From positions 1 through 5,059 of the forward strand of contig DATGLE010000279.1 of the NCBI GenBank assembly GCA_035294325.1: a stretch of DNA of 5,059 nt. Direction: 5' to 3'. The position numbers were made by a program, and so were the translations under genes. The first letter of the stretch is position 1. Every line of letters begins with the position of its first letter. The notes beneath the pieces were generated by a model. The model saw nothing but the letters and a program-made list of their open reading frames with translations, was not told the origin of the DNA and did not search any database. Positions 1 to 5,059 of the stretch are shown piece after piece. Source of the stretch: DATGLE01 sp035294325 (GTDB lineage Bacteria; Chloroflexota; Ktedonobacteria; Ktedonobacterales; Ktedonobacteraceae).

Positions 1-1106
1 CTCACAAGCCGCTTTGCCTGTGGATCATCCGCGGAGAGATACCGTGTGCGCTTCCTGTATAAGCTATTGCTGGAGGCCAGGGTGAACTGCCGATAGGCGA
101 CTTCCATCGCTGAGAGGGGCGCCTGCAACTGTTCCTGCGATGGGGAGGCGCTCTTCCCGATCACGATCACGCGAAGCTGGGTATAGAAGCCGGCTCGCGC
201 CATTTTCTCGGCGACCAGTTTCATATCATAGATCGGCGTCTGCATCTGCCTGACCTGCCACCAGATGAAGCCGACCAGGCCCAGGAGGACTGCCGCGCCC
301 AGGAGGATGAGCAGGAAAAACGCGTGCGCCTGATACCACCGGTAGGCCAGGAGAGCGCCCATGCCGGCGAGCATGAGCGCCACCATCTTGCCGCCTTCGG
401 CCACGTCACTTGCGACTGCCGAGGGTTTCATGGCAGCGGCCATGCGGTCGCGCTCCGGTTGGAGGGCATGCTCCACCGACTTGCGGATGTCGGCGGAGAG
501 CCAGGAATCCATTGCCCGCACCAGAGCCAGTTGAGCAATGATGCGCTCTCCGGGGCCAACTGTTTCCATTGCCGCCAACAGAGCCGCTAACGGATCAGCG
601 CCGGCCTCGGAGAGCGCTTTGCCAGTAAAGGTTTTGAGCGGCAGGTAGCTGGGCTGGGCCAGGGAGAACTCGCCAATCACCGCCTGTTCATCAGGATGCA
701 GCAGCAGCGGATCGGCCTGCGGCAGAACTCGCTGGATCTGAGCCTGGGGATATTGCGCCTCGAACTGTTTGCAAAGTGAAGCGAGCTGCCGTTCAGAACT
801 GGCGCGCAGCACGAAGCCCTGTTCGCGGCGGGTCCCCACCAGTTCCAGGGAAAATGGCTCCTCAAACGAGCAAGCCTGGAGCCAGTTTTCCATGGCCTGG
901 GCCTCCCTCTCGCCTTCGTCGGGCGGCACGATCAGCGCCAGGAACCGGCAGCCCTCAGAGGCGGGCGGAGGTGGCGCCACAAGCCTCCTTGCTCCCTGTG
1001 GCGACGCTCCCCCTCCATTGCCAACCGACCCGGGGCGGCTGACCCCCGTGGGAGGTAAGGTAACGGTAGGTGCGGTAGGCGTTGTCGGGTGAGATAGTGT
1101 GGTCAT
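1..1106 (-). CDS. Putative T4SS coupling-type (VirD4/TraG-like) membrane ATPase, N-terminal part, cut by window edge
   Basis: An open frame of 368 codons runs from the ATG at 1106 to the left edge without a stop. Residues 1-50 are a Pro/Thr/Gly-rich, probably disordered leader. Residues 52-135 look like a compact alpha/beta domain, starting CRFLALIVPP and including GFVLRASSERQLASL and QFEAQYPQAQI. Residues about 165-220 are helical (DPLAALLAAM, GPGERIIAQLALV). Two hydrophobic helices follow at about 240-256 and 261-284, forming a membrane hairpin. After the membrane the chain continues as a second alpha/beta segment (AEKMARAGFYTQLRVIVIG, then a helix ending ASSNSLY). This layout matches the region preceding the P-loop domain in VirD4/TraG/HerA-like conjugation ATPases of monoderm bacteria. 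The Walker motifs would lie beyond the edge, so the ATPase assignment is inference. The start is supported by AAAGGTGG 8 bases upstream and by the ATGA overlap with the preceding gene. The coding frame is firm; the function is moderately sure. It could instead be a membrane scaffold protein without an ATPase domain. Confidence 0.75.
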   Translation of the reverse strand, partial: MTTLSHPTTPTAPTVTLPPTGVSRPGSVGNGGGASPQGARRLVAPPPPASEGCRFLALIVPPDEGEREAQAMENWLQACSFEEPFSLELVGTRREQGFVLRASSERQLASLCKQFEAQYPQAQIQRVLPQADPLLLHPDEQAVIGEFSLAQPSYLPLKTFTGKALSEAGADPLAALLAAMETVGPGERIIAQLALVRAMDSWLSADIRKSVEHALQPERDRMAAAMKPSAVASDVAEGGKMVALMLAGMGALLAYRWYQAHAFFLLILLGAAVLLGLVGFIWWQVRQMQTPIYDMKLVAEKMARAGFYTQLRVIVIGKSASPSQEQLQAPLSAMEVAYRQFTLASSNSLYRKRTRYLSADDPQAKRLV

Positions 1107-1360
1107 GACCGTTGCCACCTTTCTATGGAGAAATCTCTTTTCAACAGGACATTTTGGTGCTCAACTCGATGTGTATACATCAGTATTTCAGAAATCGAAG
1201 TCACCTCATTCCCTGATCTGGAGAAAGCTGTGACCAGAGCAGCAGAAACCAGACTTATTGCCAGGAACGTCGTAACCAGCAGCGTGACCAATCGGTGCAG
1301 GAAAGGTTTGTGCAGCACATCCATGATCTTCCGTATGACTACGGGCAGATTCGGCCACAT
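1103..1360 (-). CDS. Small single-pass membrane protein, unknown function (85 residues)
   Basis: I do not recognise this protein. It starts MWPNLPVVIRKIMDVLHK, a short amphipathic and basic stretch. One hydrophobic helix follows at about residues 24-46 (LVTLLVTTFLAISLVSAALV), then a polar tail of about 38 residues rich in charged and His residues. The hydrophobic segment could be a signal anchor or an uncleaved membrane helix; VSA-A near residues 38-41 could weakly serve as a signal peptidase site. A strong AAAGGAG lies 6 bases upstream of the ATG, and the TGA overlaps the ATG of the next gene (ATGA). Both argue that it is really translated. By position, between T4SS genes, it may be a small accessory membrane subunit of the transfer channel; this is inferred from context only. 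Its second half is strikingly AT-rich compared with the rest of the window. No pilin-like or VirB2-like two-helix pattern is visible. Confidence 0.72.
   Translation of the reverse strand: MWPNLPVVIRKIMDVLHKPFLHRLVTLLVTTFLAISLVSAALVTAFSRSGNEVTSISEILMYTHRVEHQNVLLKRDFSIERWQRS
1115..1122 (-). promoter_or_regulatory. Ribosome binding site for the coupling-type ATPase gene
   Basis: AAAGGTGG on the minus strand lies 8 bases before the ATG at 1106, inside the end of the 85-residue gene. It is a fair match to the anti-Shine-Dalgarno sequence. Together with the ATGA overlap it supports this start and translational coupling to the gene before it. Confidence 0.55.
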
Positions 1361-1366
1361 TTTGCT

Positions 1367-1373
1367 CTCCTTT
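1367..1373 (-). promoter_or_regulatory. Ribosome binding site for the 85-residue membrane protein
   Basis: AAAGGAG on the minus strand, within GGGAAAGGAGAGC, is spaced 6 bases from the ATG at 1360. This near-ideal site decides the start and favours this frame over the competing frame that begins at 1415, which has no such site. It lies in the 51-base gap after the DUF2690 gene. Confidence 0.7.
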
Positions 1374-1411
1374 CCCGAGACGAAAGCTTTGCGAAGCCCT
1401 CCATAACTCGC

Positions 1412-2047
1412 TCATCCCAGTGTGACCGTGATCGGGAACTGGCGAGTGCTCGCATCGATGAGCGTGATGGTCGCCGTGGCCGGCTGTGGAACTGGTGTCA
1501 TATCGCTATAGATCGAGAGTGCCGGACCAGGGGGCAACGTTGGGTCGAGCAGTTGCTGATCAGGTCCATAGGAGAGCGTCATCGCTGCGGCACCAGTGGA
1601 TGCGAAGCTAAAGACGCGCGCCCAGTACGCCTGGCAGGTGGGTGAATAGCGCAGATCCAGACGCCCGATCTGCTCACCCGGCTGGATGGTAAGAGCGGAT
1701 GCGGGGTGCAGAACGCCGAAACTTCCGTCGTAGATGATGGGAAGGCTCTCCGGCGTACTCGCATCGGCAGCACACCCTTCCTTGATGGGGTCCTGGTTGA
1801 AACAACTCTCACCCTGGCAGCCTGGTTGAGCGCGCTTGCCAGGTCCTTGCGAAGCGATCCCTCCTTGCTCTGGCGGGTGGACACTCACGCGCTCGGCAAG
1901 CGCTGGGAACGAGAAGGAGTGCGTGGCAAGGAAAGTTCCCGCGCCGATGATAGGCCCGAGCAGGAGCGCTCCCGCGAAAATCGGCAGAATGAGGCGTATC
2001 GGGAGAGACTGGCGAAGTTGCGTAAGCAATATGGTCAATTGAGACAT
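1412..2047 (-). CDS. DUF2690 domain protein with N-terminal membrane anchor or signal (211 residues)
   Basis: The protein begins with a short polar and basic stretch (to about R18), then a hydrophobic segment at residues 19-42 (LILPIFAGALLLGPIIGAG). This is either a membrane anchor or a signal peptide, so the rest is predicted to lie outside the cytoplasm. A Gly/Gln/Pro-rich linker (57-78) follows. From about residue 77 to 205 I see the DUF2690 pattern: cysteines at 77, 82 and 92 (SCFNQDP, GCAADAST), then GRLDLRYSPTCQAYWARVFS with Cys138, the Arg-Tyr-Ser core and the Trp-Ala-Arg signature, ending in beta-rich sequence (ATATITLIDAS). The four cysteines could form two disulfides. The molecular function of DUF2690 is not established; in Actinobacteria it often occurs as a secreted domain. 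Here it is placed directly after the VirB4-like gene, overlapping it by 13 bases, so it may be an extracytoplasmic part of the transfer apparatus or a surface/exclusion factor (inference). The start is supported by AAAGGAG 10 bases upstream. Confidence 0.82.
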   Translation of the reverse strand: MSQLTILLTQLRQSLPIRLILPIFAGALLLGPIIGAGTFLATHSFSFPALAERVSVHPPEQGGIASQGPGKRAQPGCQGESCFNQDPIKEGCAADASTPESLPIIYDGSFGVLHPASALTIQPGEQIGRLDLRYSPTCQAYWARVFSFASTGAAAMTLSYGPDQQLLDPTLPPGPALSIYSDMTPVPQPATATITLIDASTRQFPITVTLG

Positions 2048-5016
2048 GATGTATTTTCTCCTTTCGTTGCATTGGATGAGCTAGATTGACTCTCGCGCTG
2101 CTGTGAGAGCAGACGACGTTCGCGTGGATCAGTGGTAAACAGGGCGCGGTGCAGCCGGCTTAATCTCGCGACATCGATGGCCGCGTACTCGCGTCCACAG
2201 CGCATGATGGCCCGGCCTGGCACGCCTTCTTCCAACACGCGCTCCAGTTCGTCGGCCAGGTGTAATGTGCGCGCCGTATGCCGCTGCATGCCCAGAAAGA
2301 AACAGGTGCCGGCATTGCCGATAATGACCTTGCCTTCGGTGAGGAAGTCCTCCGGGTGCTGGCTGAGCGTGAATTGCGCTATGCCCCGTTTGCGAAAGCC
2401 GCGACTACCGTTTTCCAGGTAGCGACGGCCCTCGGGGTGCTTGAGCATATAGCTGGCCTCTTCCACCACATAGGCGAGATACCGCGCGTTCCCTCGCACG
2501 GCTCGATGGCGATGCAGGAAGTTCTGCACCACGTAGATCAAGAGAGGATACCATTTTTCATCAAGGGTCGTGATGTTAAAAATGGTAAGCGGGCAGGTGA
2601 TCTCTACCGTGGTCTGGCCTGGAAAGAGATAGGCTACATGCTCAAAGCGCTCTAGCAATGCCACCCGGTCCGACTCGGATGAGGCTGGCACGTCTTTCAT
2701 GGCTGCGAGGAGATCTGCGAAGACTGGCGGCTCGCAGAGGAGCGTCTGCGGATCGCGCCGGATCGCCTCGCTGGTGATCCCCTTCGCGGCGTAGGCTTCA
2801 CGCGCTGCATGCGTCAAGAACGCTTCCTGCGCTTTGGCGAACGGCTCGCCATACAGCAGCGATAGGCCGATCAGTAAATGGTTGTCAATGCTCTCGGCGA
2901 GCAGATCGATGGAATCAGACAGCGAGACATCGGCAGGCCCGTAGGGAAGATCCATGATATTGAGCGGGCAGGCGCCGGCCAGGTTGAAGCGCTGGCTTTC
3001 TCCACGCAGATAGTCGTGGATCGCGTCATAATCGCCATCCCGATCCAGCACAATGGCATCAGCGATGTTGGCCGAGATCAGGCCCATCACCAGCGTCTTT
3101 GCCAGCCAGGACTTGCCCATGCCGCTCTCGCCACAGATGACGACGTGTGGGTTGGGCAGCCGCTTCTCTTCGTCCCAGGGATTGAAGTACACCGGGCGCT
3201 GCGAAAAACCCGATCCCGTGGTGCCGATATAGGCCCCGGTCGGAGTACCAATGGTACCGTTTGACCAGTTCATGAAGGTCGAAAGGGCATCTGATGGCAG
3301 GTTGGTAAAGGTATCCAGAACGGTCCGATCTGCCGGGAGGCATGCCTGCCACGCGCGATCATGCTGCCGGGAGAGCGGACGGGCGCGCAGTTGCAGGTCG
3401 CGCAGATGCGAGAGCAGGAAATGGGCACGCTCTTCCAGCCGCTCTTTGCTTCCAGCATGAATGCCGATCACCGTCTGGACCGCAAAGATGGTCAGCTTTT
3501 TGCGCGCAAGCGCCTCCATCACGGAGCGGACCTGTTCCGCTTCGATCTGCTGGTCGGCTTTCACCAGGCGCAGCGCCTTCTGATCCGCCAGCTTCTGACT
3601 TTCCAGCTTGACCAGGTGCAGTTCCAGCCGCTTGATCATGAAGCGGCTATCAAGCGGATGGCAGCGCGTCATGACGATCATGGGCAGGCCCAGGGAGGTA
3701 AGTTCCTCCTGCCACCCGCAGCGCAGGTCCGCCGCGAAGCCGGTGATCTCGTAGTAGCGCTGGTAGCGCTGCTCTCCTCGTACCGTGACAAGAACCGCAT
3801 CCTCCTGGAGTGCCACACTGGAAGGGGCGACGAGATCGGCGAGGCGCGGCGCCCTTGGCTCGAAATGTGTCACAGTGTTGGCGCTGCGATAGACGAACGC
3901 GCCGTGCACGCCCTCGATCCGTTTCAGCCATCGTGGGCCAGCATGCTGAGCGCCATCGGTTGGATGCGTATGGCCTGTCGATCCATTCTCCTGCGCGTGC
4001 GTCTGTCCCATGTCACCGAGAACCTCGATCTTAAAGGGAGGCGGAGGCGTGCCGAGCGCGAGGCAGGACACATACGCCCGCAGCATGGCAGCGTCCTCAA
4101 GCAGCGTGGCTTGTACATCCAGGTGGGCGAGCGCCTTCTTCATGATGGAAACGCGAATACGCAGTTCGTTCCTGACCTGTTCGCGCGAAACCTGTGGCCG
4201 CGTGTTCGGCAAGAGCCGCCTGATGAGCCGCAGCCAGGGTGACTGCGCGCCTCCATGAGTGCGTAAGCGGGCCACTTCACCCGTTGAAGCACTGACCACG
4301 AGCAAGTGCCGGATCGTCGTGCAGTGCTTGAGTGATCCCTGCTGGTGGAGCAGGCTCGCGCGTTGTAAGGTTTGCAGGTGAGGCAGATCTTTCAGCGCCT
4401 CAACGCTCTCGCGCTGCCTGGCAAGCGCTGGATCACGCTCCGGGTCTGCTGGCTCGACCAGCGAAAGGAACTTCACCGGGAAGCCCAGACCATCGAGAAA
4501 CAGCTTGAAGCGCCCATAGATGCGCGCCTGCTCAGCTTCGGCGAGGAAACGCACCTGTTGCAGGCTGCTCACCCCGAAAACCGCCCAGTACGTGGCGTCC
4601 GGCTCATCGTGGTTCTTGCGCGGCGTGATGACTCCTGCTACTCCGTGATCGAGCGCGTTTAGCTCAATCCAGTTTTCCTGGACCGGGCCCGGCTCACCTC
4701 TCGTCATCGTCGTTCCCTCCTGTCGGAAGACAGTTTGCGCCGGCAGAAATCTGGAGCGGCCAACAAGGAAAAGCCAGGAAAGCATGGTGTAGCCGCCGAT
4801 CCTGGCATGCACCAGAATGAGTACGCCGATCATCAGGAATGCACTGAGCGCGATGCGAGGAACGAGAGGCATGGAGGCAGTGAAGGCCAGGATGCTCACG
4901 CCAGCTCCCAGATCGGAGAGGAGCTGGGTGAGTGACATACCGAAGATCTTTTCCTCGAATTGCAGCAAGTGGCCGGGCACCTCTTTGCGTAAGGAGTGGG
5001 TATCTTGTTCTTGCAT
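2035..5016 (-). CDS. PrgI-like domain fused to VirB4/TraE-family conjugation ATPase
   Basis: This is the energising ATPase of a T4SS, expected on the inner face of the membrane at the base of the channel. Numbering is from the ATG at 5016 (993 residues). Residues about 9-95 resemble PrgI: RKEVPGHLLQFEEKIFGMSL, then hydrophobic segments at about 42-69 and 76-86. The middle (about 115-570) is the long, poorly conserved VirB4 N-terminal region, with a His/Gly/Thr-rich loop at about 334-362 and helices at about 466-545. The C-terminal P-loop domain has Walker A GESGMGKS (629-636), LDRDGDY (657-663), a Walker B-like strand YVVEEAS (849-855) with Glu where Asp is usual, a basic RKR (875-877), and LSQHPEDF (884-891), the usual sensor Gln before the DFL element. 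A Ser-rich tail closes the protein. VirB4 proteins are often 600-850 residues; the fused membrane part explains much of the extra length. The frame stays open to the right edge: TTG at 5058 and CTG at 5031 are alternative starts. I chose 5016 because the PrgI-like homology begins just after it, although no good ribosome site sits close to it. Family assignment is very sure; the start is not. Confidence 0.9.
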   Translation of the reverse strand: MQEQDTHSLRKEVPGHLLQFEEKIFGMSLTQLLSDLGAGVSILAFTASMPLVPRIALSAFLMIGVLILVHARIGGYTMLSWLFLVGRSRFLPAQTVFRQEGTTMTRGEPGPVQENWIELNALDHGVAGVITPRKNHDEPDATYWAVFGVSSLQQVRFLAEAEQARIYGRFKLFLDGLGFPVKFLSLVEPADPERDPALARQRESVEALKDLPHLQTLQRASLLHQQGSLKHCTTIRHLLVVSASTGEVARLRTHGGAQSPWLRLIRRLLPNTRPQVSREQVRNELRIRVSIMKKALAHLDVQATLLEDAAMLRAYVSCLALGTPPPPFKIEVLGDMGQTHAQENGSTGHTHPTDGAQHAGPRWLKRIEGVHGAFVYRSANTVTHFEPRAPRLADLVAPSSVALQEDAVLVTVRGEQRYQRYYEITGFAADLRCGWQEELTSLGLPMIVMTRCHPLDSRFMIKRLELHLVKLESQKLADQKALRLVKADQQIEAEQVRSVMEALARKKLTIFAVQTVIGIHAGSKERLEERAHFLLSHLRDLQLRARPLSRQHDRAWQACLPADRTVLDTFTNLPSDALSTFMNWSNGTIGTPTGAYIGTTGSGFSQRPVYFNPWDEEKRLPNPHVVICGESGMGKSWLAKTLVMGLISANIADAIVLDRDGDYDAIHDYLRGESQRFNLAGACPLNIMDLPYGPADVSLSDSIDLLAESIDNHLLIGLSLLYGEPFAKAQEAFLTHAAREAYAAKGITSEAIRRDPQTLLCEPPVFADLLAAMKDVPASSESDRVALLERFEHVAYLFPGQTTVEITCPLTIFNITTLDEKWYPLLIYVVQNFLHRHRAVRGNARYLAYVVEEASYMLKHPEGRRYLENGSRGFRKRGIAQFTLSQHPEDFLTEGKVIIGNAGTCFFLGMQRHTARTLHLADELERVLEEGVPGRAIMRCGREYAAIDVARLSRLHRALFTTDPRERRLLSQQRESQSSSSNATKGENTSCLN
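2058..2064 (-). promoter_or_regulatory. Ribosome binding site for the DUF2690 gene, inside the VirB4-like gene
   Basis: AAAGGAG on the minus strand ends 10 bases before the ATG at 2047. It lies within the last codons of the upstream ATPase gene. It supports this start and suggests coupled translation across the 13-base overlap. Confidence 0.6.
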
Positions 5017-5059
5017 TCGTGCTACGGACAGGCACGCTCCTGCTCCTTCATTGAGCAAG

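Noticed and set aside
769..1092. Overlapping plus-strand frames of 107 and 88 codons
   Set aside because: Both lie opposite the coupling-type gene, whose 368-codon frame is uninterrupted and has domain-like content. The plus-strand products are low-complexity.
1361..1411. Possible terminator or promoter in the 51-base gap
   Set aside because: No stem-loop with a T-run and no paired -35/-10 boxes are visible; only the ribosome site is supported.
1206..1415. Minus-strand frame of 69 codons whose ATG overlaps the stop of the DUF2690 gene
   Set aside because: The ATGA overlap is tempting, but there is no Shine-Dalgarno upstream and the product has no coherent hydrophobic or domain pattern. The 85-residue frame over the same bases has a near-ideal site and a clean membrane helix.
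1706..2089. Plus-strand frame of 127 codons
   Set aside because: It is antisense to the DUF2690 gene and the end of the VirB4-like gene, with no start signal; it is a shadow frame.
3245..3257. Perfect inverted repeat GTACC-aat-GGTAC
   Set aside because: The stem is only 5 bp and it is inside the VirB4-like coding sequence, with no T-tract or regulatory context; it is likely chance.
3754..3771. Tandem 9-base repeat GTAGCGCTG x2
   Set aside because: It encodes the RYQRYY stretch of the VirB4-like protein. Two copies within a coding region are not evidence of a functional repeat.
3361..4242. Long plus-strand open frame of 293 codons
   Set aside because: It lies wholly antisense to the well-supported VirB4-like gene, has no ribosome site or recognisable motif, and is explained by the GC-rich codon pattern of the other strand.

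Overview
The window is one tightly packed gene cluster, with every supported gene on the minus strand. It reads from the right edge (about 5059) to the left edge (1). It looks like part of a conjugation or type IV secretion (T4SS) module, such as would sit on an integrative conjugative element or plasmid. The genes, in transcription order, are: (1) a VirB4/TraE-like ATPase with a PrgI-like membrane domain fused at its N-terminus; (2) a 211-residue single-pass or secreted protein carrying a DUF2690 domain; (3) an 85-residue single-pass membrane protein I do not recognise; and (4) the first 368 residues of a larger membrane protein that runs off the left edge and resembles the N-terminal half of VirD4/TraG-type coupling ATPases.

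Genes 1 and 2 overlap by 13 bases, genes 2 and 3 are separated by 51 bases, and genes 3 and 4 share an ATGA stop/start. Genes 2, 3 and 4 each have a clear Shine-Dalgarno sequence. No intergenic stretch is long enough for a strong internal promoter or terminator, so the cluster is probably one operon whose promoter and ends lie outside the window. There is no RNA gene, insertion sequence, CRISPR array, attachment site or origin that I can support, and no gene-free stretch above 300 bases.

Organism: base composition by eye is a little under 60% GC. PrgI/VirB4 systems are typical of monoderm (single-membrane) bacteria, and DUF2690 is best known from Actinobacteria and related soil bacteria with large genomes. 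I infer a soil-type monoderm, with Chloroflexota (Ktedonobacteria-like) or an actinobacterium as best guesses. This is inference from protein style, not a database match.

How the parts fit: the VirB4-like ATPase would power assembly of the channel and bring its own PrgI-like inner-membrane anchor. The truncated left-hand protein would be the coupling or pumping ATPase that feeds DNA to the channel. The DUF2690 protein and the 85-residue protein sit between these two motors and are candidate lineage-specific channel or cell-surface components. The right edge cuts close to the 5' end of the VirB4 gene, so its exact start is uncertain.
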